NCBI RefSeq assembly: GCF_003614435.1
Contig: NZ_CP025546.1
Location: 4,774,001 to 4,838,000 of the forward strand
Length of the DNA stretch: 64,000 nt
Direction: 5' to 3'
DNA from: Mycobacterium paragordonae
GTDB taxonomy: Bacteria > Actinomycetota > Actinomycetes > Mycobacteriales > Mycobacteriaceae
Both the position numbers and the translations under genes were made by a program. Below, piece after piece: positions 1 to 8,444 of this stretch. The notes under the pieces were generated by a model. It was not told the DNA's origin. It did no database searches and saw only the letters and a program-made list of their open reading frames with translations. The stretch's first letter is position 1. Each line of letters begins with the position of its first letter.

Positions 1-299
1 GTGCGGGCGCGTATGCCAGTGCTGAGGACGCCATTGCCGCGTTTTTGCAGGACTTCTCGAATTGGGTCAATTTTTTGTCTGCGAGCGCAACGCCTCTACT
101 TCCACTGCTATACCTTTTTGAAAACCTAACCATAATCGCTAGTTTTATTGCCGTTGGACTCGCTATTGCTGCCGTCGGGTTGCCAATCTCTCTCGCCGCG
201 CTGGCACTCGGCATACCCGTTTTGGCGGCATTCGTCGGGCTCATAGTCGGGGGGTTCATTTTGTATCCGCTTCTTTTGGAGCCACTGGCGGCTCTTTAG
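1..299 (+). CDS. PE family protein, C-terminal part (5' end outside window)
   Basis: The frame is open from the first base to a TAG stop, so the start lies upstream. The visible part begins AGAYASAEDAIAAF. This matches the end of a PE domain and contains the Y-x-x-x-D/E type VII (ESX) secretion signal (Y-A-S-A-E). The roughly 80 remaining residues are hydrophobic, rich in Leu, Ala, Ile and Val, with a long apolar stretch and no PGRS glycine repeats. Base composition is less GC-rich than the neighbouring genes. A small cell-wall-associated PE protein is the best reading. Function unknown. Confidence 0.65.
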   Translation, partial: AGAYASAEDAIAAFLQDFSNWVNFLSASATPLLPLLYLFENLTIIASFIAVGLAIAAVGLPISLAALALGIPVLAAFVGLIVGGFILYPLLLEPLAAL

Positions 300-690
300 A
301 CGGGTGTCGCAGGGTTCGGCGACCGCGCGACCCGCCCTTCCCCATGTGGATCAGTAGCGACAGCCTGAACACCGCGTGGACGGCAAAGGCGCTCCGCTAG
401 GCTACTCGCAATGGACCACCCCCGTGCGACCAAACCCACTGTATTGCATAGTGTTTGGTTGTTGTGTTGGTTGCTTGGGGCGTATGACCGTGCGAGTAGT
501 GAAAGTGAGTGCGTGGCAAGCGCTTTTGGTTTGCGCGCTGTCGCGCTTAACCACGCAGTGGTTCGCCTGATGCCCTGGGGGGCTCCACACCCTTTTTCGT
601 GAAGTGTGCCAGCGGCCGTTACAGCATCTTCGCTAAGAGTGGGGCGGCCGAAACGGAATGAGCCGACGAACTCCCGGGTGCAACGCTCTC
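300..690. other. Gene-poor intergenic stretch
   Basis: Short overlapping ORFs of about 60 residues occur on both strands, but none has a convincing ribosome binding site, family resemblance or mycobacterial third-position GC bias. Base composition is mixed, with T/G-rich patches around 440-480. I see no RNA gene, clear terminator or repeat here. Confidence 0.5.
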
Positions 691-942
691 CTAGTCAAAT
701 TCGGACGCCTCCGGAATAAGGATCGTCACGCGTGCCCGCATCATCCCGTCGTCGCTCTTCGCCCAAATCCTCGCCTCACCTGTCGCCAGCCTTGGCCCAC
801 TTGCGGCCCGTCCCCCCGACACCCCCGCCACCGTGGCAGCCGCAGTCGGCGACAACCCCGATCGCAGCGCCTTCCAAAACTCCTCATGAACTGACGCCGC
901 CAACTCGGCGTCCAGCTTCACCCCAGAACCACGAAAAGCCAC
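691..942 (-). pseudogene. Possible transposase N-terminal remnant (HTH)
   Basis: The reverse strand reads EEFWKALRSGLSPTAAATV then AGVSGG. This resembles the N-terminal helix-turn-helix of IS30-like or related transposases, which often carry EFW and GVS-x-x-T-GRKW motifs. Just after GVSGG the expected T-GRKWAK continuation lies in another frame, consistent with a frameshift. No catalytic DDE region follows. I infer a decayed fragment, from motif resemblance only. Confidence 0.35.
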
Positions 943-1037
943 GAGGCAACACCACTCTCCAACGAATCAGATGTTGCAGCGATCACTTGAGCCCAAGGCC
1001 CGATTCTCCGCCCTCAGCGCAAAGTCAACGAGGACGC

Positions 1038-1634
1038 TCAGGCAAAGCCGGCGAGGGTGATCCGCAGCGCTTCCTCCATCTGGACGTGGAAGGCTTCGGC
1101 CGGGACGATGTCGGCCGTCAGCCAGCGGTTGATGACGAATTTGACGGTGGCCAAACTCGTATAGACCAGCAGCGAAGGCCGCATATCGGCCGACGGGTCG
1201 ACGCCCATCCGGGCCGCCACCAGCTCGACGAACTTTCGTTGATCGGATTCGCGCACCAGCGTCGACTTGTTCAGCAGGTGCGGGGCGGTGACGATGGCGC
1301 GCTGCCAGGTGTCGAGGTGGTTGGATTCGCTGGCATCCCTGGCGTGGGTGACGAACAACTGGATCAGCACCTCGACGGCCGACTCGTTGGCCGGCCTGGT
1401 GCTGAAGCTATCGAGCATTTCGCTGATCGCCTCGCGCACGGGATCGACCAGCAGACCTTCCTTGGTCGGCGCGTGGCGGAAGTAGGTGCTGATCGAGATT
1501 CCGGCGGCGGCCGCGATGTCCTCGGTGGTCACGGCGTCGAACCCGCGCTCGGCGAACAACTCGTGGGCGGTGTGCTGGATCTGCGAGAGCAGCTCGGCGC
1601 GTCGCCTGTCCCGGAGGGTGTTTGCTGAGGACAT
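1038..1634 (-). CDS. TetR family regulator divergent from the mce operon
   Basis: A 198-residue regulator. The N-terminal domain (about residues 8-60) is a typical TetR DNA-binding domain, with AHELFAERGFDAVTTEDIA followed by AAAGISISTYFRHAPTKE. The C-terminal ligand-binding domain is divergent, as usual. The open frame extends further upstream, but ATG at 1634 is preferred because AAAGGTGATGGC provides a ribosome binding site just before it. The gene is divergent from yrbEA, and a palindrome lies between them. It is therefore probably the local repressor of the mce operon and of itself, as Mce3R (also TetR) is for mce3. The ligand cannot be read from the sequence. Confidence 0.85.
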   Translation of the reverse strand: MSSANTLRDRRRAELLSQIQHTAHELFAERGFDAVTTEDIAAAAGISISTYFRHAPTKEGLLVDPVREAISEMLDSFSTRPANESAVEVLIQLFVTHARDASESNHLDTWQRAIVTAPHLLNKSTLVRESDQRKFVELVAARMGVDPSADMRPSLLVYTSLATVKFVINRWLTADIVPAEAFHVQMEEALRITLAGFA

Positions 1635-1717
1635 GCCATCACCTTTGTGAGCCTGACATTCAGCCACGACCGTGCAGTCCCACACATGGAAGCGCCGCTC
1701 GCAGATGAGTGACTCTA

Positions 1718-1739
1718 CACTATTGATAGTGCCTATCAA
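1718..1739. promoter_or_regulatory. Candidate TetR operator (overlapping palindromes)
   Basis: Two perfect inverted repeats overlap here. CACTAT-TG-ATAGTG covers 1718-1731, and TTGATAG-TGC-CTATCAA covers 1723-1739. The site lies about 85 bases upstream of the preferred TetR start and about 210 bases upstream of yrbEA, where a repressor shared by both divergent units would bind. Regulator assignment is inferred from position. Confidence 0.6.
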
Positions 1740-1819
1740 CTAAGCTAGCGTGATACCGCAAACCGGATTGAGCTGCAGAGTTGTGGGACCACGGGCACCT
1801 GCAAGGCAGGGACTGCTCG

Positions 1820-1951
1820 ATGGCAGCCAACCCATTCCCGCTCGGCGCTCAGGGAGCAACTGGTGGGGAGTGCGCCGATGACGACGGTTCCAGGTACGCG
1901 ATGATTCGCGCCCTGGGTTTGCTACAACACCTGCTGGTGGTGCTGGGATGA
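1820..1951 (+). CDS. Possible small upstream ORF coupled to yrbEA
   Basis: A 43-codon ORF starting MAANPFPLGAQGATGGE and ending LLQHLLVVLG. Its TGA stop overlaps the yrbEA ATG in an ATGA junction. AAGGCAGGGA lies about 8 bases upstream of its ATG and could serve as a ribosome binding site. yrbEA itself has only a weak G-rich sequence before its start, so translational coupling through this ORF is plausible. The peptide resembles nothing I know and could be fortuitous. Confidence 0.35.
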   Translation: MAANPFPLGAQGATGGECADDDGSRYAMIRALGLLQHLLVVLG

Positions 1952-2805
1952 CCACCGAATCCGAACCCGTACTGCGTGATGACGGCGTCGCCGCCATCCA
2001 CGAGTGGGGAGTCGGCTACGTCGACCGTCACCCACTGGCCTCGCTGCGGACCGTCGGCCAACAGTTCGTGCTCGGCATCCGCACCATCCAATACTTCTTC
2101 ATCGACCTGTTCACCGGGCGATTCCAATGGCAGGAATTCGTTCGCCAGGGCGCGTTCATGGCCGGCACCGCCGTCTTGCCGACCATCCTGGTATCCCTGC
2201 CGATCAGCGTCACCCTGTCGATCCAGTTCGCGTTGCTGGCCGGCCAGGTGGGCGCCACCTCATTGGCCGGGGCGGCCAGTGGGCTGGCGGTGATCCGGCA
2301 GGGCGCCTCCCTGGTGGCCGCCGTCCTGATGGCGGCGGCGGTCGGCTCCGCCATCACCGCCGACCTCGGTTCCCGGACGATGCGCGAAGAGACCGACGCG
2401 ATGGAAGTGATGGGGGTGTCGGTGATCCGGCGCCTGGTGGTGCCGCGTTTCGCCGCCGCGATCATGATCGGTGTGGCGCTGACGGGCGTCGTGTGCTTCG
2501 TCGGGTTCTTCGCCAGCTACATGTTCAACGTGTACTTCCAGAACGGCGCCCCCGGCAGCTTCGTGTCCACCTTCGCCTCGTTCGCCACCACCGGCGACAT
2601 GATTCTGGCGTTGCTGAAGGCGATCATCTTCGGCGCCATCGTCGCCATCGTGTCGGCGCAGAAAGGGTTGTCCACCAAGGGCGGGCCGACGGGCGTGGCG
2701 AATTCGGTGAATGCCGCTGTGGTGGAGTCGATTCTGCTGTTGATGATCGTCAACGTCGCGATCAGCCAGCTCTACATCATGCTGTCGCCACGGACGGGGC
2801 TGTGA
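1948..2805 (+). CDS. yrbEA: YrbE/MlaE-type permease subunit A of an mce operon
   Basis: A 285-residue integral membrane protein of the MlaE/YrbE permease family, the ABC-type membrane component of Mce lipid import systems. A hydrophilic N-terminus is followed by about five or six hydrophobic segments. The family core motif is seen as ADLGSRTMREETDAMEVMGV near residues 138-158, and the C-terminal KGGPTGVANSVN signature is present. It pairs with YrbEB, whose GTG lies 1 base after this stop. No Mce ATPase (MceG/Mkl) is encoded nearby, as is usual because one MceG serves all Mce systems. The mce number cannot be assigned from sequence alone. Confidence 0.93.
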   Translation: MTTESEPVLRDDGVAAIHEWGVGYVDRHPLASLRTVGQQFVLGIRTIQYFFIDLFTGRFQWQEFVRQGAFMAGTAVLPTILVSLPISVTLSIQFALLAGQVGATSLAGAASGLAVIRQGASLVAAVLMAAAVGSAITADLGSRTMREETDAMEVMGVSVIRRLVVPRFAAAIMIGVALTGVVCFVGFFASYMFNVYFQNGAPGSFVSTFASFATTGDMILALLKAIIFGAIVAIVSAQKGLSTKGGPTGVANSVNAAVVESILLLMIVNVAISQLYIMLSPRTGL

Positions 2806-2806
2806 C

Positions 2807-3670
2807 GTGACCGCCTCCCCCTACCTACCACTGGCGCCCCTCACCGGGCGCCTGATCCGGTTGTACCGCAGGGGAACCAAGCCGATCAGCCGGCTGGGCC
2901 ACATGCTGGTGTTCTTCGTGCGCGCCCTGGCGGCCATCCCACTTACCCTGCGCCAGTACAACGGCGAGTTCCTGCGGCTGCTGTCCAACATCACCTGGGG
3001 CAACGGCTCGATCGTGGTCGGTGGTGGAACCGCCGGTGTGGCCGTGGTTCTCGGCATGACGGTCGGGGCGCTGGTGGGTATCGAGGGCTACAACTTCCTC
3101 GACCTGCTCGGGCTGGGTCCGGCGACGGGCTTCGTGTCGTCGTTGGTGAACACCCGCGAGCTTGCTCCCCTGATGGCCGCCATGGCCTTCGCGATGCAGG
3201 GCGGTTGCCGCTTCACCGCGCAACTGGGCTCGATGCGCATCGCCGAGGAGATCGACGCGATGGAATCGATTGCCATCCGGCCGATTCCGTACCTGGTGAC
3301 CACCCGGCTGATCGCCTCGGTGATGGCGATGATCCCGCTCTACGCGGCGTGCCTGGCCATCGGCTACCTCAGCACCCAGGTGGTGGTGCAGATCAGCAGC
3401 GGCGGTTCCGCCGGGTCCTACCTGCATTACTTCTCGCTGATGCTGGCCGGCAAGGACATCCTCTATTCGTTGTTCAAGGCCGTCATCTTCGTCTGGATCG
3501 CCTCCACGATTCAGTGCTACTACGGCTTCTACGCCAGCGGCGGTCCCGAGGGTGTGGGTGTCGCCGCGGGACACGGCATGCGGGCCAGCATCACCGTGAT
3601 GATCATGGTCAACATGCTGCTCACCATGGCGCTCTGGGGAGTCGACGCCGGCGCGAGGTTCGGTGGCTGA
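2807..3670 (+). CDS. yrbEB: YrbE/MlaE-type permease subunit B of an mce operon
   Basis: A 287-residue polytopic membrane protein, second permease of the Mce transporter. The MlaE core motif reads AQLGSMRIAEEIDAMESIAI near residues 140-160, and the C-terminal ASGGPEGVGVAAG matches the family. It starts with GTG directly after the yrbEA stop (TGACGTG). YrbEA and YrbEB are expected to form the inner-membrane channel that the Mce proteins feed. Confidence 0.93.
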   Translation: MTASPYLPLAPLTGRLIRLYRRGTKPISRLGHMLVFFVRALAAIPLTLRQYNGEFLRLLSNITWGNGSIVVGGGTAGVAVVLGMTVGALVGIEGYNFLDLLGLGPATGFVSSLVNTRELAPLMAAMAFAMQGGCRFTAQLGSMRIAEEIDAMESIAIRPIPYLVTTRLIASVMAMIPLYAACLAIGYLSTQVVVQISSGGSAGSYLHYFSLMLAGKDILYSLFKAVIFVWIASTIQCYYGFYASGGPEGVGVAAGHGMRASITVMIMVNMLLTMALWGVDAGARFGG

Positions 3671-3672
3671 CG

Positions 3673-5235
3673 TTGGCTGAGGTGAAAGGCAATTCCTTTG
3701 ACGTCGACGGGCGCGGCCCTTCGGATCGTCAGCTGTTCGGTTACGGCGTGGCCGTCGCGCTGGTGGCGACCGTGCTGACCGTCGGGCTGCTGTACAAGTC
3801 GACGGGCCGGCTCAACGACTATGTGCGGGTGGTCGCCGATCTGGTCAACGTGGGTGACGGCCTGCCGCAGAAATCGGACGTCAAGTATCACGGCGTGCTG
3901 GTCGGCACGGTCAACAGCGTGATCCCGGCCGAGCACGGCAGACCCAACTTCGTCCACATCGACCTCAAACCCGAATACGCGCAATCGATTCCAGCTGCCG
4001 TCACGGCGCGGGTGGTGCCCAGCAATGTGTTCGCGGTGTCGTCGGTGCAACTTGTGGGGAACGGCCCGGGCACGGTCATCCGTCCTGGGGCGCACATTCA
4101 GGAGGACAAGAGCCTCCCGACCGTGCTGTTCCAGACCACCGTCAGCAAGTTGCGCGATCTTCTCGCCGCCGCGGGCCGGGGCCGCGAGGACAGGTCGGTC
4201 GGGATTCTGGCGGCGCTGGCAGCCGCCACCGACCATCGCCGGGCATCCCTGCTGAACAGCGGCAAGCAGCTCAATCGCCTTATCGATCAACTGAATTCGA
4301 TCGTGAGCACCGATGCGGGACCATCGACGGTGTCGGCGCTGCTGGACGCGACGCGGGGGCTGCAGTCCACCGCTCCCGACCTGCTCGACGCACTGCACGA
4401 AGCCGTGGCGCCGATGCAGACTTTCGCCGAAACACGCGGGCAGCTGACGTCGTTGCTCTCCGGGGCCCAGAACACCATCGGCACCACCCGTGAATCGTTC
4501 GACCATCACATGGACCAACTGATCCGGATCTCGACCGAGATGACTCCGGTGCTGGGTGTGCTGGCGATGCGGTCCAACAACTTCGTCCCTGCGGTCAACA
4601 AACTGGACAACCTCGCCCGGAAATTCATGGAAGAGGTCTGGATACCGGAACTCGGCGTCGGAAACATGCGGGCGAGGCTTTCGTTCACCCAGACGTTCGC
4701 CTACACCCGCGCCGACTGCCCGCACTACGGCGAGCTGAAAGGCCCCAGCTGCTACACCGCACCGCTGGTCCCCAACAAGCCCGATCTGCCGGATGTGCTG
4801 CTGCCCCAGAATTACCACCCACCCAAGGATTTGGCGCCGCCGCCGGGGACGGTCGTTGGCCCCGACGGCAACCTGGTGGCGGTCGGCCCGCCGCTGGTCA
4901 ACCCACCGCCCACCCTCACCGACCCCAATCCTCCACTGCCACCCTTCATTTCGCCGTCACCACCGATACGGACCGGTGCCAACCCGGATGACCCGGACCC
5001 GTCTCCCCCGGCGCACGGTCCGCTGGCACCGCCGCCGCTGCTGGGTCCGCCCGCAGCGGGATCGGTGCCTTCGGGGCCTACGTCCTACGGCGGCACCGTC
5101 GGTCCGGTCGGCAGCGACTACGAGCGCACGATGCTGGGCGTGATCACCGGTCGCCCCGCTACCGCCGCCACCGAAATCCTGCTGGGCCCGGTGGCCCGCG
5201 GCACCACCGTGTCAGTGACCGGGGGTGCCAGGTGA
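3673..5235 (+). CDS. mceA: Mce family protein A
   Basis: A 520-residue Mce protein with a single N-terminal membrane segment (about residues 22-40) and an MlaD/Mce domain at about 45-130 (YVRVVADLVNVGDGLPQKSD). A long helical region to about 330 corresponds to the part forming the periplasmic tunnel in Mce complexes. The C-terminus from about 375 is very proline-rich, as in other MceA proteins. The start is uncertain. TTG at 3673, after GAGGTTCGGTGG, fits best, with GTG at 3682 as the alternative. The open frame runs well into yrbEB, but that extension is not real. Its stop overlaps the mceB start in GTGA. Confidence 0.9.
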   Translation: MAEVKGNSFDVDGRGPSDRQLFGYGVAVALVATVLTVGLLYKSTGRLNDYVRVVADLVNVGDGLPQKSDVKYHGVLVGTVNSVIPAEHGRPNFVHIDLKPEYAQSIPAAVTARVVPSNVFAVSSVQLVGNGPGTVIRPGAHIQEDKSLPTVLFQTTVSKLRDLLAAAGRGREDRSVGILAALAAATDHRRASLLNSGKQLNRLIDQLNSIVSTDAGPSTVSALLDATRGLQSTAPDLLDALHEAVAPMQTFAETRGQLTSLLSGAQNTIGTTRESFDHHMDQLIRISTEMTPVLGVLAMRSNNFVPAVNKLDNLARKFMEEVWIPELGVGNMRARLSFTQTFAYTRADCPHYGELKGPSCYTAPLVPNKPDLPDVLLPQNYHPPKDLAPPPGTVVGPDGNLVAVGPPLVNPPPTLTDPNPPLPPFISPSPPIRTGANPDDPDPSPPAHGPLAPPPLLGPPAAGSVPSGPTSYGGTVGPVGSDYERTMLGVITGRPATAATEILLGPVARGTTVSVTGGAR

Positions 5236-6308
5236 AGTTCCGGGGCCCACTCATCGGCCTGACCCTGTTCATGGTCATCGCGCTCACCCTGACGTGGCTG
5301 GTGTACGTCAGCCTGCGACGTGACGTCGCGGGCACCACGGCCTCGTACTCGGCGATCTTCACCGACGTCTACGGGCTTCGCGAGGGCGACGACGTCCGGA
5401 TGGCCGGGGTGCGTGTCGGCCGGGTCGAAAAGGTGGAACTGGACGGCAAACTCGCCAGGGTCTCGTTCGTGGTGCAGACCGACCAGCACCTGTTCGGCAA
5501 CACCGTGGCCTCGGTGACCTACCAGAACATCGTCGGGCAGCGCTATCTCGGACTGTCTTTGGGCCCCGAGGACGGACATGCGGGCAGTCAGGCTCAGCTG
5601 GCGCCCGGTGCCACCATCCCCCTGGAGCGCACCGATCCGTCCTTCGACGTCACGGCGCTGCTCAACGGCTACGAGCCGCTGTTCAGCCTGCTGAACCCAC
5701 GCGACGCCGACAACCTGACCAAAGGCGTCATCGAGTCGCTGCAGGGTGACACCTCCTCGCTCGCCACGCTGATCAGCCAAACATCCACGCTCACCGAGAC
5801 TTTCGCCGGAAAAGATCAGGCGCTCGGCGATGTGATCACCAACCTGAACAAGGTCGTCGTGACCCTCGCCGCGCAGAACGCCAACCTTGACGGGGTGATC
5901 ACGCAGGCCCGCGACGTGGTCGCGACCCTCGACCAGCGCCGTCCGGAGTTGGTGTCCTCGATGGGCTCCCTGTCGCGAATGATGAGCAACCTGTCCGTCG
6001 CTGCCGAGCAGGACTACCCGGCACTGCGCGAATTCATCGACAGACGCCCCGGCGTCTCTCGCCACCTGATGGATGTCGAACCGCAGGTGGCGTTCTTCGG
6101 CGACAACGTCCCCCTGCTGCTGAAAGGCTTGGTCCGGGTGGGCAATCAGGGCGCATACGGCAACGCCTACCTGTGCGATTTGAACATGTTCGGGTTCTTC
6201 CCCGGACTCAACGACGTGGTGCCGATCATCGTCAACGCCGCCACGCCGGGGAACAAGGCGTGGCACACCCCCCGCTGCCGGAACACGGACGGGGGACCCG
6301 GTGGCTAA
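5232..6308 (+). CDS. mceB: Mce family protein B
   Basis: A 358-residue Mce protein. It has an N-terminal hydrophobic anchor (about 6-28), then an MlaD domain with TDVYGLREGDDVRMAGVRVG and the usual YQNIVGQRYLGL segment. A helical region follows (about 120-290), and the C-terminal domain contains conserved cysteines (YLCDLNMFGFF). GTG start overlaps the mceA stop, and the 3' end overlaps mceC. It is expected to be one of six different subunits of the MceABCDEF hexamer that moves lipids from the outer envelope to YrbE. Confidence 0.92.
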   Translation: MKFRGPLIGLTLFMVIALTLTWLVYVSLRRDVAGTTASYSAIFTDVYGLREGDDVRMAGVRVGRVEKVELDGKLARVSFVVQTDQHLFGNTVASVTYQNIVGQRYLGLSLGPEDGHAGSQAQLAPGATIPLERTDPSFDVTALLNGYEPLFSLLNPRDADNLTKGVIESLQGDTSSLATLISQTSTLTETFAGKDQALGDVITNLNKVVVTLAAQNANLDGVITQARDVVATLDQRRPELVSSMGSLSRMMSNLSVAAEQDYPALREFIDRRPGVSRHLMDVEPQVAFFGDNVPLLLKGLVRVGNQGAYGNAYLCDLNMFGFFPGLNDVVPIIVNAATPGNKAWHTPRCRNTDGGPGG

Positions 6309-7341
6309 ACAGTTTTCACGACTGAAGAAGCGCCCGCTGGAGAACTACAACCCGCTGTGGCTCGGCCTTTCGGCCGTCGTCGTGGTCGCGATCGTGATCG
6401 GCTCCATGCTCGTCGTGCATGCGCTGGGCGCCGGGTACAAGCACTACACGGCCGAATTCCTGCAGGCGGCCTCGCTGCGGCCCGGCAATCCGATCACCGT
6501 GGCAGGCATACCGGTCGGCGAGGTCACCAGCATGAAGCTGGACGGCGACCACGTCGAGGCGGGCCTGAAGATTCGCGACAACGTCGCACTCGGCCGAGAT
6601 TCCAAGGCCTCGATCAAGGTCACCACCATCCTGGGATCGCGCTACCTCGCCGTGCAGCCGGATGGGCCGGGCGCACTCCCCCGCGGCACCTTTGACTTGA
6701 CGCATACCGAGGTCCCCTACGACCTGCAAGCCGCATTGCAGGACGCCACAACAACTTTCGAACAGGTCGACTCCGACCGGTTCGCGCAATCGCTGGCCGT
6801 GCTGGGCAAGCAACTCGAGGGTCTGCCCGCCGTGGTGCCCCAGGCGATGAAGAACATCGACACGTTGTCCTCGATCATCGCCCAGCGCCGAGACCAGCTC
6901 GGTCAACTCCTCAGGAGCACCCAACAGGTCACCAACACCCTGCGGCGGCAGCAGTCCAGCATCGGCAACGTGGTCAACCAGGCCCAGGACCTGCTGGGGC
7001 AATTCGTCGCCCGCCGCGCCGTTTTTCACGCGATGATGCGGTCCATGACCAGCCTGGTCGACACGTTGCACCAGATCGTGGTCAACGATCGGTCGGGGGT
7101 CGAGGGACTGCTCAAAGACATGCGGGAGTTCACCGACATGATGGCCAAACACGACGATCTGCTGCGCGATCTGCTGCAGACCACTCCCATCTTCATGCGG
7201 GAGGCGGCGAACCTGACCGGTGACGCGAATGCGGTGAGCTTCAACGCCCCCAGCGCGCTGCTCGTCGATTCCTGGATGTGCGCAATCAGTGGCCGCGCTC
7301 AGCAGTTCGGGATGATCCCGTACTACAAGGACTGCAAATGA
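6301..7341 (+). CDS. mceC: Mce family protein C
   Basis: A 346-residue Mce protein with a basic N-terminus, one membrane segment (about 20-44) and an MlaD domain (LRPGNPITVAGIPVGEV and TTILGSRYLAVQP). A long coiled-coil-prone helix carries the repeated QRRDQLGQLL-type pattern. It ends with a cysteine-containing tail (SWMCAISGRAQQFGMIPYYKDC). GTG start overlaps the mceB 3' end by 8 bases, and its TGA overlaps the mceD ATG. It lacks the proline-rich tail of MceA. Confidence 0.92.
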   Translation: MAKQFSRLKKRPLENYNPLWLGLSAVVVVAIVIGSMLVVHALGAGYKHYTAEFLQAASLRPGNPITVAGIPVGEVTSMKLDGDHVEAGLKIRDNVALGRDSKASIKVTTILGSRYLAVQPDGPGALPRGTFDLTHTEVPYDLQAALQDATTTFEQVDSDRFAQSLAVLGKQLEGLPAVVPQAMKNIDTLSSIIAQRRDQLGQLLRSTQQVTNTLRRQQSSIGNVVNQAQDLLGQFVARRAVFHAMMRSMTSLVDTLHQIVVNDRSGVEGLLKDMREFTDMMAKHDDLLRDLLQTTPIFMREAANLTGDANAVSFNAPSALLVDSWMCAISGRAQQFGMIPYYKDCK

Positions 7342-8444
7342 GGGGCCGCGTCATCACCGTCATCGCCATCCTGGTGGCAGTGGTCACTGCGGTCGGTGGC
7401 TTCTGGTGGTATCTGGCCGGCAAGAAGGAACCGATCACGGTGACCGCTCAATTCGACAGCGCCTCAGGCTTATACGAGGGCAACGTGGTGGCGGTGCTGG
7501 GCATGCCGGTCGGCAAGGTCACCAAGATCACGCCGAGAGGCGGCTACGTCGAGGTGCAGTTCACCGTCGAGCGTGACGTCAAGGTCCCGGCGAACGCACA
7601 GGCCGTCACCGTATCGACTTCGATCCTCACCGACCGGCAGATCGAACTGACACCGGCCTATCGCGGCGGACCGGTACTGGAGAACCACGACACCATCGGA
7701 CTGACCCGCACCCGCACGCCGGTCGAATTCAGCCGCGTGCTGGCCGTTCTGGACAAGGTGACCAAGTCGCTCGAGGGTGACGGACACGGCGGCGGGCCGC
7801 TGGCCGACGTGCTCAACGGGGGTAGTGAGGTCTTGAACGGCAACGGCGGGAGAATCAAAGGCGCGCTTGACGAATTGTCCAGGGCGCTGCGGCTGAGCGG
7901 CGACGGCGGCGCGCAGACCCGCGAACAGATCACCGCGATCGTCAAGAACCTCAGCTCGCTGTTCGAGGCTGCTGCCAACAACGACGGCAAGCTCAGGGAC
8001 TTCGCCTCGACCATCCACCAGGTCAGCCAGATCCTGGCCGATGAGGACCTCGGTACAGGCAGCACCGGCCGGAAGCTCGACCAGCTGGTCCAGCGGACCG
8101 GTGACCTGCTCGACGCCAACCGTGACACCATCAGGCAAGCCGCTCTCAACGGCAACAAGTTGGCGACGACGCTCGTCGACCGGCGGCGTGAACTTGCCGA
8201 AACCCTGGACTTGGCACCGATGTTGGCCGATAACGCCTACAACATGGTCGACCGGGAGAACGGCGCGGTGCGTGCCCACTTCCTCACCGACCGGATGATC
8301 TTCGACAGCCAGCTGACCAAAGAGGTCTGCAACCTGATGGGTCTGCGCCAGCTCGGCTGCAGCACCGGCACCGTGCAGGACTTCGGGCCCGACTTCGGCC
8401 TGACGTACGTGCTGGACGGCCTCGCGGCGATGGGTCAGAAATGA
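7338..8444 (+). CDS. mceD: Mce family protein D
   Basis: A 368-residue Mce protein. ATG at 7338 overlaps the mceC stop (ATGA) and gives a short basic N-terminus (MRGRVI) before a membrane segment at about 5-26. In-frame sequence upstream of 7338 is overlap with mceC. The MlaD domain has ASGLYEGNVVAVLGMPVGKV and STSILTDRQIELTPAY. An extended helical region follows, with a C-terminal part containing two cysteines (VCNLMGLRQLGC). Part of the same six-subunit Mce complex. Confidence 0.92.
   Translation: MRGRVITVIAILVAVVTAVGGFWWYLAGKKEPITVTAQFDSASGLYEGNVVAVLGMPVGKVTKITPRGGYVEVQFTVERDVKVPANAQAVTVSTSILTDRQIELTPAYRGGPVLENHDTIGLTRTRTPVEFSRVLAVLDKVTKSLEGDGHGGGPLADVLNGGSEVLNGNGGRIKGALDELSRALRLSGDGGAQTREQITAIVKNLSSLFEAAANNDGKLRDFASTIHQVSQILADEDLGTGSTGRKLDQLVQRTGDLLDANRDTIRQAALNGNKLATTLVDRRRELAETLDLAPMLADNAYNMVDRENGAVRAHFLTDRMIFDSQLTKEVCNLMGLRQLGCSTGTVQDFGPDFGLTYVLDGLAAMGQK

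Noticed and set aside
732..1628. Long plus-strand ORF of 298 codons
   Set aside because: It lies opposite the TetR gene and has Arg/Pro/Gly-rich shadow composition without a family resemblance.
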